A stretch of 51,077 nt of DNA from Cognataquiflexum nitidum. Lineage in GTDB: Bacteria > Bacteroidota > Bacteroidia > Cytophagales > Cyclobacteriaceae. This document shows positions 23,870 through 32,795 of the stretch, piece after piece. A model generated the notes under the pieces. The model was not told the origin of the DNA. It did not search any database and worked only from the letters and a program-made list of their open reading frames with translations. The stretch's first letter is position 1, and each line of letters begins with the position of its first letter. The stretch covers positions 1 through 51,077 of the forward strand of contig NZ_JAKZAM010000036.1 in NCBI RefSeq assembly GCF_022538055.1, written 5' to 3'. The translations under genes were made by a program, and so were the position numbers.

Positions 23870-26800
23870 TTAGAAATTAAATCTCAAACCAAACTGTAAT
23901 CTCCACACGTCAGCACCACCAGCAGATGGAGTGAAAGAATCCGTGATCAAAGTATTTCCTAAGTTTCTGAATCTAAACTGAGGTCTGTTGTTGGCATCCA
24001 CACCTGCAGGTACAAGTGGAGAAGTTGAAGTCATAAACTGACCTACACCCCAATCAGAATTCAACAAGTTACCTACGTTGAGGATATCTACCCTGAACTC
24101 AAGATTCTGCTTTTTGCTTGTTGTCAATAAAGTTTGTGAAGCACTGAAGTCAGCCCTGTATACCATTGGAAGGAATACTGCACCTCTTTCGGCGATCTGA
24201 CCTCTGTTTGCGCTTAGGTATTTGTCTTGGTTGATGAATGCTTCCCAAGCAGCAGACTGCTCAGCTGCAGTGAAAGTTCTTCCTGAAGAAGTGAATTGTT
24301 GGAAGTTGGTTTCAGAAGCAGTTGCCGGGATATAAAGCAAGTCATTGGAGAAACCACCGTCACCGTTGAAGTCACCGCCATAGACATAGCTCGCGTTTCC
24401 GATCGTTCTACCTTCCCAGAATAAAGAGAAGGAGGTAGTACCGAAGGAGAACAAGTCAACAGAATAATTCAAAACACCTACTACCCTGTGGCCCATGGAG
24501 TTTGACGAAAAGCCCACTCCTGGGTTGTTTGGATCACCTTGATGCTGGTTGTTGACCCATGAACCAAAAGCAATAGAACCTGGATCTACAGTGTTTCTTG
24601 CTTCACCATAGCTATAGAATGCTTTCAAATACAATCCATTGGCAAAAGGTTTTTCCAATGAGATGGAAGCTACCCAAGAGTTACCGATTGCCTGGTTAGA
24701 AAGCGTCACTGCGTTATCGATCTTATTATTGATCCTGTTGGTAAATGGATCCCTGTTTGGATCTGTATTTGGTCTTGCATCCGGAATCCATCTTGACCTT
24801 GGATCTGGTCCTGTAAATGCTGCATTTGGGTTATCCAGATTCGCATTATAGTAAGCTACTCCGTTAACATCTTGGTTATAAAGAAATTCTGCAGTTGCAA
24901 TCACTCCACCAGGAAGTCTGTGGTCAATGGCAATATTGGTTCTCCAAACCTGAGGGAATTTGAAAGTGGATTCAGTCAAAGCTAGCTCATAATTGGGGGC
25001 AGGTTGACCGCTTACGTTTGAAGGCTTGTAGAAATTCGGATCTGGGTTAAATGGTCTTGAAGTTAACGGGGCGTTTGTAGCACTGCTCAACCTTTCAAAT
25101 CCAGTCAATATACCGTTATTTCCGACCTGGTTAGAAATCCATACATAGGCAGGGCGACCTGTGAAAATCCCTGTACCACCCCTTACTTGGGTAGTTCTTG
25201 CACCCTTGCTGAGGTCATAATTGAAACCTACTCTTGGAGACCAAAGGATATTGGGATCAGGAAGTTTGTCTGTTCTGAACTGTACTGTCTCTCCTGCTGG
25301 ATTGCGGAAGTTGAATCCTTCCACTTCTTGGTTTCTGAAACCTGTTTCAGCAAAGAACGGAACGTCAATTCTCAAACCAACTGTGACCAAAAAGTCTTTG
25401 TTAACCTGGATTTCATCCTGACCGTAGATACCGCCATAGCTTACTTTCAAAGGCTGAATAGGTTTTTCCTGACCTGGGATATTGGAATATCTCACTTCAA
25501 ATCTTCTTAGATTGGATGGCCCCGGAGTGCCTGCTAAATGCGCATTGGCATCTGCATAAAAATCCTCCAAAGAGTTGTACGTGTAGACCGACTGAGATCC
25601 AGGGAAGAATACGTTTTCAGACTCATATCTCTCGAAGCTGAAACCTGTGGTGATGGTATGCTTTCCTTTGAAGATCTGAAGGTTGTCTTGGATCTGGAAA
25701 GTTTTGTATCTCAATTCATTGCTTGGAGTGAATGGTTCAAATCCGAAAGTGGTGTAAGTTGCACCATCTTTCAAAATATCCACCATTGGGAAGAAATCAC
25801 CCCTTGAACCCCTGCTTTCATCTTGATAAGTATAACCCACAATCAAATTGTTGGTCATAGTAGGAGAAATTCTTGTATTCAATTCAGCTACAATTGACCG
25901 GATATTTTCATTGATTAGGTAATTTGAATTTTGGAAATTCAAGGCATTCAGGTTTCCGTTTCTACCACCAAATCCAAGAGAGGAAGAGTTCGATGCCAAT
26001 ATGTCGCTAGAAGAATCCAAATGGTTATACCTTACACTTAATTTGTTTTTGTCGTTGATGTTATAATCAATCTTAGCCAAAAACTTGGTAGCAAGTATAG
26101 TATGGTCATAATTTTGGAAAGGCCCTGTTTCATAACCGAAATTATTTCGCAAATAAGAGCTTAATCCTATTAAGTCGGAAGCTAAAACTCTTGTTTTGTT
26201 CCCTGTAATAGGTTCACTTCCTGTGTTTGCACCGAAGGCTGTTCCCGGAGATGTCTGTTTGTCATCTTCAAATGAAGCAAAGAAGAACAATTTATTCTTG
26301 ATGATCGGTCCACCCAATCTGAAACCAACCTGTCTGTATTTGAATTCACCCGGATTGAAAGGATTGTCTCCGGCTTGTGTACCGACATTGTCGCTGCCTC
26401 TCCAGAAATAATAAGCGGAACCGGTAAATGTGTTTGTACCGCTTCTTGTTACTGTATTGACACCGGCACCGGTAAAGTTACCTTGTCTCACGTCATAAGG
26501 AGCCACGTTGACAGAAATCTGATCAATCGCATCCAAAGAGATAGGAGATACACCTGTCCTGTCACCCGGCTGACCGCCAAGTCCAAAAGAGTTGTTGAAA
26601 TAAGAACCATCGACAGTGATGTTGTTCAACCTGCTATCCTGACCTGCAAAAGAATTTCCGCTAGCCTGAGGGGTTAATCTCGTGAAATCACCTATTCTAC
26701 GGGAAATAGTAGGCAATTTGTTGATGGTTTCGTTGCCGATGGCAGTAGTTGCACCAGTTCTGTCAGAGCTGAATACTGCATTTTTGTCACCGGTAACCAC

Positions 26801-27166
26801 TACTTCAGCCAATTCCTCGCCATCACCAAGCATGGTGACGTTGACGTTGGCAGCGATACCCAAACTCAAAAATACACCTTCAACAGTCTGGGTTTCAAAA
26901 CCGATAAAAGATACTGTTACCGAGTAAGGTCCACCAACCCTCATACCGGGAATGGTATATCTGCCATCAATGTTGGTCACCGCGCCGTACCTTGTACCTG
27001 AAGGCATGTGTGTAGCCACGACATTGGCACCGGGAAGGGTTTCCCCGCTGCTTTCTACTACCCTACCAGACATACTGGAGGTGGATACCCCTTGCGAATA
27101 AGCAACACCTGTAGCAAATACAAGCATGATGACCGCAAATAAACTTCTAAGTAATGATTGCCTCAT
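23870..27166 (-). CDS. Oar-like TonB-dependent outer-membrane protein
   Basis: A 1098-residue outer-membrane protein: signal peptide 1-25 (MRQSLLRSLFAVIML...YSQG), carboxypeptidase-regulatory-like beta-domain about 30-115 (GRVVESSGETLPGANVVA), plug about 120-245 with LNNITVDGSYFNNSFGLGGQ, long barrel ending LQFGLRFNF with terminal Phe. Length and plug resemble the Oar family (named from Myxococcus) rather than SusC, and no SusD follows. It is a single gene with its own terminator and a promoter-like -7 box. Substrate unknown; Oar-like proteins have been linked to protein secretion or signalling. Confidence 0.88.
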   Translation of the reverse strand: MRQSLLRSLFAVIMLVFATGVAYSQGVSTSSMSGRVVESSGETLPGANVVATHMPSGTRYGAVTNIDGRYTIPGMRVGGPYSVTVSFIGFETQTVEGVFLSLGIAANVNVTMLGDGEELAEVVVTGDKNAVFSSDRTGATTAIGNETINKLPTISRRIGDFTRLTPQASGNSFAGQDSRLNNITVDGSYFNNSFGLGGQPGDRTGVSPISLDAIDQISVNVAPYDVRQGNFTGAGVNTVTRSGTNTFTGSAYYFWRGSDNVGTQAGDNPFNPGEFKYRQVGFRLGGPIIKNKLFFFASFEDDKQTSPGTAFGANTGSEPITGNKTRVLASDLIGLSSYLRNNFGYETGPFQNYDHTILATKFLAKIDYNINDKNKLSVRYNHLDSSSDILASNSSSLGFGGRNGNLNALNFQNSNYLINENIRSIVAELNTRISPTMTNNLIVGYTYQDESRGSRGDFFPMVDILKDGATYTTFGFEPFTPSNELRYKTFQIQDNLQIFKGKHTITTGFSFERYESENVFFPGSQSVYTYNSLEDFYADANAHLAGTPGPSNLRRFEVRYSNIPGQEKPIQPLKVSYGGIYGQDEIQVNKDFLVTVGLRIDVPFFAETGFRNQEVEGFNFRNPAGETVQFRTDKLPDPNILWSPRVGFNYDLSKGARTTQVRGGTGIFTGRPAYVWISNQVGNNGILTGFERLSSATNAPLTSRPFNPDPNFYKPSNVSGQPAPNYELALTESTFKFPQVWRTNIAIDHRLPGGVIATAEFLYNQDVNGVAYYNANLDNPNAAFTGPDPRSRWIPDARPNTDPNRDPFTNRINNKIDNAVTLSNQAIGNSWVASISLEKPFANGLYLKAFYSYGEARNTVDPGSIAFGSWVNNQHQGDPNNPGVGFSSNSMGHRVVGVLNYSVDLFSFGTTSFSLFWEGRTIGNASYVYGGDFNGDGGFSNDLLYIPATASETNFQQFTSSGRTFTAAEQSAAWEAFINQDKYLSANRGQIAERGAVFLPMVYRADFSASQTLLTTSKKQNLEFRVDILNVGNLLNSDWGVGQFMTSTSPLVPAGVDANNRPQFRFRNLGNTLITDSFTPSAGGADVWRLQFGLRFNF

Positions 27167-27227
27167 AAATTTTGTTTTTTGTGGAAAATTGAAATTATAA
27201 TATTCGGAGCTGGTTATTTTTCCGATA

Positions 27228-27235
27228 CAAATGTA
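27228..27235 (-). promoter_or_regulatory. -7 box for the Oar-like gene
   Basis: Minus-strand TACATTTG matches TAnnTTTG exactly, about 62 nt upstream of the ATG. A clear -33 TTTG at normal spacing was not found. The rest of the divergent gap 27167-27526 is AT-rich and shows no gene or strong hairpin. Confidence 0.42.
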
Positions 27236-27526
27236 TGGGAGAAGGGCAAGGATTTTTTTTTGAAATTGTTAAGTTTTAACAAATTTTCACAAGTTTACTT
27301 AACATATCCCTAACATTAAAATCCAAAGGAGGTTTTATTTTTAACCAACTTTTTGTATTTCGCTACAAAATGATGCATTTCACGTCAATTTTGCATGGTT
27401 GGCATTTGGCCTAAAATCCTAATGTTAAAAAATTATTATGCCCACGTTTAGGGATGCTTTTGTGATCATTGGCAGAATAAAAGTGAATAACTTGGCTATA
27501 TTTAACGATGAAAAAATCTGGTTTCT

Positions 27527-28222
27527 ATGAAAAATAAGAACATGCTTTGGCTTTATTTATTCCTTTTTGCAGGTATTATTGACATTGTTTTTACCGCAAA
27601 TGGAGAAAATTCTACCAGGATCTTTACCAAGCCTTTGATATTAATTGCACTGTGGGGATTTTTTATTTTTTCCAGCACAGCAATCAAAGGAACCCTTTTG
27701 AGAAAAAGTATGAGTGCCGCTTTGATTTTTTCTTGGTTGGGTGATGTGCTGCTGATGTTTCCGGATTTGTTCCTTTATGGTTTGGGTGCATTCCTGATGG
27801 CGCACATTTGTTATATTATTGGTTTCAAAATGGCCCAAACCAATCCCTTTGCTATCGGAAAAGTTGATTTTTTGAGGCTCTTGTTCATCAATCTCCCGAT
27901 TTATATTGCCGCCTCATTTGTCTATTTTCTCATCAATCCCGGACTGGGAAGTATTAAAGTGCCGGTAGTGGTCTACCTGATTGTCATTGTGTTGATGGTG
28001 ACTTCGGCGAGAGAGCGGTTCGGTAAGACCAATGCGGCGAGTTTTTGGCAGGTCTTTATAGGGGGGTCTTTCTTTATGGTTTCAGATGGGGTTTTGGCTA
28101 TCAACAAGTTTTTCCAGCCCTTTCCCGAATCAGGCGTAATTGTGATGGGGACATACATCATCGCCCAATTCCTGATCGTTAGGGGGATTTTGGCACATTT
28201 CCAAAATGATACTGGATATTAG
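27527..28222 (+). CDS. YhhN/TMEM86-family membrane protein (lysoplasmalogenase-like)
   Basis: A 231-residue protein with about eight transmembrane helices, of the YhhN family. The family hallmark is visible as AALIFSWLGDVLLMFPD and a second acidic motif near SDGVLAINKF. Characterised members hydrolyse the vinyl-ether bond of lysoplasmalogen; most bacterial ones are untested. It stands alone, divergent from the Oar-like gene. Length is normal. The catalytic assignment is by family only. Confidence 0.85.
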   Translation: MKNKNMLWLYLFLFAGIIDIVFTANGENSTRIFTKPLILIALWGFFIFSSTAIKGTLLRKSMSAALIFSWLGDVLLMFPDLFLYGLGAFLMAHICYIIGFKMAQTNPFAIGKVDFLRLLFINLPIYIAASFVYFLINPGLGSIKVPVVVYLIVIVLMVTSARERFGKTNAASFWQVFIGGSFFMVSDGVLAINKFFQPFPESGVIVMGTYIIAQFLIVRGILAHFQNDTGY

Positions 28223-28322
28223 GATATTTAAAACCCATCCAATCCAATCCCTTACTAATAAATAGCTGAACTGATATCCTTAATATCAAAAAGTATCCAG
28301 TATCCATGAATATCAAAACATC
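28209..28322. repeat. ATATC-rich cluster after yhhN
   Basis: Repeated words ATATC, GGATATT, ATATCAAAA and TATCCAGTATCC fill the gap between yhhN and ytxJ, like the clusters at 1183-1282 and about 14480-14530. Confidence 0.5.
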
Positions 28323-28364
28323 AAAAAATTAATTATTTGATCAAATTCAAAAAGCACTTCTGAA

Positions 28365-28700
28365 TTATACCCTCCCCATTATATCCGAATAATTAATCCC
28401 CATGTGGCTGTTGTCATAGACCGCTTTCCCTGATTTGACAATAATGACCTGGGGGGATTCATGGTAGACGCTGAATTCCTTTTCGATCTGATTGGAGACA
28501 TCACGGTGACGGATCAGATCCAAAAAATAAGGAGTGACTTTTTCGTCATCTTCTTTTTTCCAGTTTCTTTTCAACCTGTCCCAAGCCATTCCGCTGACCG
28601 AACATCGGGTCGAATGCTTGAAAATCAACACCGGCTTCTCTCCGCTTTTTTGCTTGATCTCCTCCAATTGGGATAAGTTTTCCAGTATATTCCAATCCAT
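28365..28700 (-). CDS. ytxJ: YtxJ-type bacillithiol-system redox protein
   Basis: A 111-residue monothiol thioredoxin-fold protein. The signature is FKHSTRCSVSGMAWDR with a single active-site cysteine (Cys33), matching proteins annotated as bacillithiol system redox-active YtxJ. A cis-Pro-like ESPQVIIV follows at the expected place. It would act in the cytosol removing mixed disulfides between bacillithiol and proteins. Its presence suggests the organism makes bacillithiol. It lies alone, minus strand. Confidence 0.88.
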   Translation of the reverse strand: MDWNILENLSQLEEIKQKSGEKPVLIFKHSTRCSVSGMAWDRLKRNWKKEDDEKVTPYFLDLIRHRDVSNQIEKEFSVYHESPQVIIVKSGKAVYDNSHMGINYSDIMGRV

Positions 28701-28877
28701 TTCTTAAATTTTATTAAACTTTCAAAGCTTAAAGTAATTTCATCCGAATTTAGTTCCTTCCAAAATTTCTCTTTTGCTACCTTTCGGTACAAAAGATTAT
28801 TTTCTCAGGGGCAAGGTTATTGCTTTGTGTTCTTTAACCAATGCCTGTTACCTTCAAAGTTCGAATTTGCCTTTCCT

Positions 28878-30275
28878 ATGCTTTCAAAATATACACTTTC
28901 CATTTTCATCCTACTGATTGCGTTTTCTTCCTGTAAAACCATCAAGCCTGACCGCCCGCCGGCTTCTTCAGGAATTGAACTTCCGCAAGCCATCTCCAAG
29001 GTTAATGTACCCATAGAAATCCCTCTTTCTTACATTGAAACCAACCTCAACAAAGATTGGAATAGCAAGTTGTTTGCAGAAACCGGACTTCCTATCGGAA
29101 GCGGACTTACCACCGATATCGATGTGACCAGAACAGGCAAAATTGCGCTGACAGGATTGGGAAACAATACGCTTAGGGTCAAAATGCCGATGAACCTCAA
29201 AGGAGACCTGAAGATTGAGAAGAAGGTTTTTGGTCAGTTATTATCCACCAATTTTCCCTTCAATGAAAATATCAGTCCTGAAATAAGTTTCATTCCCGAA
29301 ATAGGAACCAATTGGGAGTTGGGAATCAAAAACCTTGAAATAGAAAACTGGGGCCGCTCTATGAAGTATAACCTGTTGGGTTTTGAGATCGACTTGGATA
29401 AGGTGGTCAAAAGCCAACTTAAAACCGTGCTCGACAATCAGCTATCGGCGGCCAATCTCAGCCGCTTTGATTTCAAAAGTATGGCTCAAGAAACCTGGGA
29501 TGTTTTTTCTGAACCCTATACCATGACACAGCAGGGTTTGGAAATCCATTTTTACAGTATTCCAAGCAAATTGAAATTAACAGAGGAGATCACGACGGAT
29601 CAACAATTGAAGCTCTACATTGGCGTCGAAGGAGAAATGATATCCAAGATCGGGTCAAAACCAATTGTCCCAAAATCCCCTTTGCCCAATATTGATGTCA
29701 ATGAAAATAAAGAAAACGAACTTGAATTGATTCTTCCCCTGATCCTACGCTATGAGGATTTGGATGGCTACCTGAACAAGGAAATGTCAGGCAAAATAAT
29801 TAAAATCGACAGCAAGACGGAGATGGTCCCCACCAATCTTAAAACCCAAAAATACGGAGACAAGACTTTGTTGTCCATGGATTTTACCGGTATCCGAAAA
29901 GGAAAAAAGGATATCAAAGGCAAGATGTATTTTGCCGGCAAGCCTGTCTTCGACACAGCGACTGAATCACTCCGGTTTGATGAAGCTGAGTTTGATGTCA
30001 AATCAGACAATGGCATGGCCAATATCGGTATCAGGCTGAAGAAGCGGAAAATCATGAATCAGATCAAGAAACTGGCAAACTATCCTGTCGGAGATTTTCT
30101 AGGTGAGGCAAGGAAAGAACTGGAAAAGCAGGGCAATTTCGAGACAGGCTTTGCAACCTTTCAGATCAAAAATCCAACATTAGATGTACAGGGAATCTAC
30201 AATACGGAGGAAGACGTAAGGATCTACCTCAGGTCAACAGGGAAGATGGAAGTGCGGTTGAAAGATTTTAAGTGA
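28878..30275 (+). CDS. DUF4403 lipoprotein
   Basis: A 465-residue protein from ATG 28878, which begins a lipoprotein signal (lipobox FSSC); the frame extends 17 residues upstream without signal character. The body is beta-rich with repeated YxxxxLN / LKLYIGVEG patterns, matching DUF4403, a family of periplasmic or outer-membrane lipoproteins possibly with a tubular lipid-binding (TULIP/BPI-like) fold. Function unknown. Its last 8 bases overlap the end of the convergent DUF2442 gene. Confidence 0.8.
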   Translation: MLSKYTLSIFILLIAFSSCKTIKPDRPPASSGIELPQAISKVNVPIEIPLSYIETNLNKDWNSKLFAETGLPIGSGLTTDIDVTRTGKIALTGLGNNTLRVKMPMNLKGDLKIEKKVFGQLLSTNFPFNENISPEISFIPEIGTNWELGIKNLEIENWGRSMKYNLLGFEIDLDKVVKSQLKTVLDNQLSAANLSRFDFKSMAQETWDVFSEPYTMTQQGLEIHFYSIPSKLKLTEEITTDQQLKLYIGVEGEMISKIGSKPIVPKSPLPNIDVNENKENELELILPLILRYEDLDGYLNKEMSGKIIKIDSKTEMVPTNLKTQKYGDKTLLSMDFTGIRKGKKDIKGKMYFAGKPVFDTATESLRFDEAEFDVKSDNGMANIGIRLKKRKIMNQIKKLANYPVGDFLGEARKELEKQGNFETGFATFQIKNPTLDVQGIYNTEEDVRIYLRSTGKMEVRLKDFK

Positions 30276-30549
30276 TTTTCCCATCATACAACTCAGATAT
30301 AGGGAATATCATATCGTAGTCATTCCAATTTAAATTCCCATTGATTATTGAAAAAGACATAAACAGGGATTTATCGAGGTATTTTCGGATTTCAGGATGC
30401 TGTGAGTCAGATAAAAATTTCTCGAAATCAACATTTTGCAAAACTCCATCAGTAAACAATATCTGAATTATATATTGATTCAAATATTTAGCCTCCTTCA
30501 CTCTCAGTGATTTGACGGCATATTCTATATTTAAGTCAGATACTTTCAT
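30268..30549 (-). CDS. DUF2442 protein
   Basis: A 93-residue protein of the DUF2442 family: the order TDGVLQNVDFEKFL, FMSFSIINGNLNWND and ISELYDG fits the family's strand pattern. DUF2442 genes commonly sit directly after a DUF4160 gene and the pair has been viewed as toxin-antitoxin-like. Here the ATG overlaps the TGA of the upstream DUF4160 frame (ATGA), but that partner carries a frameshift. Its 3' end overlaps the convergent DUF4403 gene. Confidence 0.8.
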   Translation of the reverse strand: MKVSDLNIEYAVKSLRVKEAKYLNQYIIQILFTDGVLQNVDFEKFLSDSQHPEIRKYLDKSLFMSFSIINGNLNWNDYDMIFPISELYDGKIT

Positions 30550-30847
30550 TTGATTTTGGAGATAACTTCAAATTCTACTTTTTTCTTCTCTTTAAAATAC
30601 GATTCCCATTTGTTGGCAATTTGAAAATGATATGTCGATACAAATATCCTGAAATTTAATAAATCCTTCCCTTTTAGTGGCTTTTTTCCTTTGATATTTG
30701 AAATCTGGATTTCAATAATTTCCTCGTTTTCAAAATGAAGATTGCTTTGGATTCGAATTCGCCTTTCTGACCATGAACATGAATAGGTTTATGGTCATTC
30801 GAATAAAAGAAAAAAATGATCCCTAAATATTCATAAATTTTGGGCAC
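30546..30847 (-). pseudogene. DUF4160 gene with a one-base frameshift
   Basis: Two frames together read as a nearly full DUF4160 protein of about 100 residues. From GTG 30847: VPKIYEYLGIIFFFYSNDHK then PIHVHGQKGEFESKA. After a shift near 30743 the other frame gives NLHFENEEIIEIQISNIKGK, KPLKGKDLLNF and WESYFKEKKKVEFEV, ending in TGA at 30546-30548. The break is where GCAAAT would be expected but GCAAT is found. Uncorrected, the product stops after 57 residues. Either the gene is dead, or the base was lost in sequencing. The stop overlaps the DUF2442 ATG as in intact pairs. Confidence 0.85.
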
Positions 30848-30906
30848 GTGAATTATCCATTTGATCTTGCTAAATTTAGTGAAACTAACTCTTAATTTTG
30901 GAAATT

Positions 30907-31209
30907 ATGTCAGAAAAACCCAAACCCATATTTCATAAGCGGATCTTTTGGGATGTGGATTTCCAAAAGCTTGACTATAATGCCAAGGCCAATTTTATTA
31001 TTGAGCGGGTATTTGAGCGAGGCGATGTGGATGACATAAGGAATTGTAGGAGGTATTATGGGGATGAGAAGATTACTAGAGTCCTTTTGAATGCTAAATT
31101 TCTCCCTGAAACCAGGATGTACCTGGCAGCAGCCGTTATTGATAAACCTATCACAGCTTTCAGATGCTACGCCTTGAGACAGTCGAATCCGGGACTTTTT
31201 CCATACTAA
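30907..31209 (+). CDS. DUF6922-like protein, probable antitoxin of an AbiEii pair
   Basis: A 100-residue protein from ATG 30907 (a TTG at 30898 also lies in frame). The pattern FHKRIFWDVDFQKLDY, FIIERVFERGDVDDIRN and RRYYGDEKITRVLL matches DUF6922, small proteins encoded just before AbiEii-type nucleotidyltransferases. It should neutralise or regulate the following toxin. The two genes overlap by 46 bp, as expected for a tightly coupled pair. Confidence 0.75.
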   Translation: MSEKPKPIFHKRIFWDVDFQKLDYNAKANFIIERVFERGDVDDIRNCRRYYGDEKITRVLLNAKFLPETRMYLAAAVIDKPITAFRCYALRQSNPGLFPY

Positions 31210-31790
31210 ATTCAATGATGAAAATTCCTGAGCTAAAGGGATTTTCATTGGTTGGAGGCACGGCCCTTTCCTTGCTATATGGTCATAGAATATCGGTTGA
31301 TTTGGATTTATTTTCCAATGAAAAGTTTGATAATATAATTGTCAATGAGGCTTTGGTAAGGGAGTTTGGATCTGACTTTCTTGTGGAGGAAAAGCCTCCC
31401 CATTTTGGAATATTTTGCTATATCCAAGATATCAAAGTCGATTTTATCCGACATCCCCATCCCATCATTCGTCCCATAAAAGAAATAGAAGGAATCCGGT
31501 TCTTTTCTAATGAGGACATCATAGCGATGAAAGTTCAGGCCATTTTAGGCAGAGGTAAAAAGAAAGATTTTTGGGATATTGCCGAATTGCTCAAACATTA
31601 CTCAGTATCGGATTTTGTAAAATTTCACAAAGAAAAATACAATACCAAAAACCTCCTAATCACCGTTCCTGAGGTAATCACTTACTTTGGTGATGGCGAG
31701 GAAAGCGAGGATCCTGTTAGTCTCAAAGGCCAAACATGGAATAGTGTACAGAAAGAAATCAAAAAAAAGGTGAGTGAATATCTAATTTAA
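31164..31790 (+). CDS. AbiEii/AbiGii-type nucleotidyltransferase toxin
   Basis: A 208-residue cytosolic nucleotidyltransferase. The fold's motif is LVGGTALSLLYGHRISVDLDLF (GG then D-x-D), followed by IKVDFIRHPHP and MKVQAILGRGKKKDFWDIAELL, all typical of AbiEii/AbiGii toxins and their MenT-like relatives, which modify tRNA or block growth. The ATG lies inside the DUF6922 gene. Both parts of the motif are intact, so the toxin looks active. Known members act in abortive infection against phage or in plasmid/genome stabilisation; which applies here is not shown. Confidence 0.85.
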   Translation: MLRLETVESGTFSILNSMMKIPELKGFSLVGGTALSLLYGHRISVDLDLFSNEKFDNIIVNEALVREFGSDFLVEEKPPHFGIFCYIQDIKVDFIRHPHPIIRPIKEIEGIRFFSNEDIIAMKVQAILGRGKKKDFWDIAELLKHYSVSDFVKFHKEKYNTKNLLITVPEVITYFGDGEESEDPVSLKGQTWNSVQKEIKKKVSEYLI

Positions 31791-31842
31791 ATGGGGAAGA
31801 TTTGATTTTACATCTGAGTCTTAATTTTTAAATAATAATGAT

Positions 31843-32070
31843 ATGAAAAAGAAAATAACATTGGGAATAGAAAGCAGCCTAATCGAGTCCATTAAATCAA
31901 AAGAAACTTTTCAGCTACCAAAAATGGAAAAGGATGGGGAAAATATTTTAAAAAGTGAATCACAAAAAGCTTCAGAAAGGCTTTTAGAAAAGCTGGCTAT
32001 AAGTGAGACAATCTCTGATTTTGAAATGAAAGCAATAATCCAAGATCATGTAAAAAATAAATATGCTTAA
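31843..32070 (+). CDS. Small protein after the AbiEii pair, unrecognised
   Basis: A 75-residue basic/acidic helical protein (MKKKITLGIESSLIESIKSK at its start) ending DHVKNKYA. A promoter-like pair precedes it: TTTG 31801-31804, 17 nt, TAATTTTT 31822-31829. It could be an extra component of the toxin-antitoxin locus or an independent gene. No domain is recognised. Codon use is as in its AT-rich neighbours. Confidence 0.5.
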   Translation: MKKKITLGIESSLIESIKSKETFQLPKMEKDGENILKSESQKASERLLEKLAISETISDFEMKAIIQDHVKNKYA

Positions 32071-32119
32071 GAATTTTTCGAATAATCAAGAATAATAAAA
32101 TTACTAAATCATTATTTCC

Positions 32120-32794
32120 CTACCTCATCAAGCCTCCAAAATCCTTGATTCCTTTTGTTTCGGCTATTTTAAGCAACTTCATCAGCAACTGCGCAGTCAG
32201 GAAGGCATCCCCGGCTGCGGTATGCCGGTCGTCCAATCGTATTCCATAGCGGTTGCAGACAGCATCTAGGGCATACTCTTCTTTGAGGGCGGTTTTTTCG
32301 TCAAAATGAGGACCTTTCTCCAATCGCATGGCGAAATATTTGGTATCAATTACAGGGTTCAAAAACTTCCTAAATCCAAAAGGTTGCAAAGTTTTTTCCA
32401 GCATCATCAGGTCAAATCCGATATGATGACCGACAATGATATCCGAACCCAAATAACCCAAGAGTTCTTTGCCAAAATCCATCAAGGGTGAGGTTTCGAT
32501 CGGATATAGTATTTCGTGTACTTTTATGGATTCCCTGTTTTGGACAGACACATCAAAATACCTTTCCATGCCGGAAGCCACCTGCATGCTGAACCCTTTG
32601 AGTTTGATGGCTCCAAAAGAAATAACATGATCGCTTTTTGGGTTGAAGCCGGTGGTCTCGGTATCCAAAACCACAAAAGTCAGTTGGGAAATCGGCCTAA
32701 CGGCAGGGATTTTTTTTTCAAAACCTGCTTCGTAAGCTTCTACGAAGGAAGACTTGGGAGTTTTTTTACCCAACAAAAAATCCAGCCATCCCAT
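32120..32794 (-). CDS. DEDDh 3'-5' exonuclease (DnaQ-like)
   Basis: A 224-residue protein from ATG 32794, one base after the TGA of the upstream gene; the frame reaches 32851 but those residues overlap the neighbour. Exonuclease motifs: VLDTETTGFNP (Asp44, Glu46), IVGHHIGFDLMML, and HTAAGDAFLTAQLL with the catalytic His and Asp. It resembles the epsilon subunit of DNA polymerase III and RNase T-type enzymes. It follows the cNMP/CBS/DUF294 gene in the acetate cluster; these two are neighbours in many acetate loci of proteobacteria as well, though the reason is unknown. Confidence 0.87.
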   Translation of the reverse strand: MGWLDFLLGKKTPKSSFVEAYEAGFEKKIPAVRPISQLTFVVLDTETTGFNPKSDHVISFGAIKLKGFSMQVASGMERYFDVSVQNRESIKVHEILYPIETSPLMDFGKELLGYLGSDIIVGHHIGFDLMMLEKTLQPFGFRKFLNPVIDTKYFAMRLEKGPHFDEKTALKEEYALDAVCNRYGIRLDDRHTAAGDAFLTAQLLMKLLKIAETKGIKDFGGLMR

Positions 32795-32795
32795 A

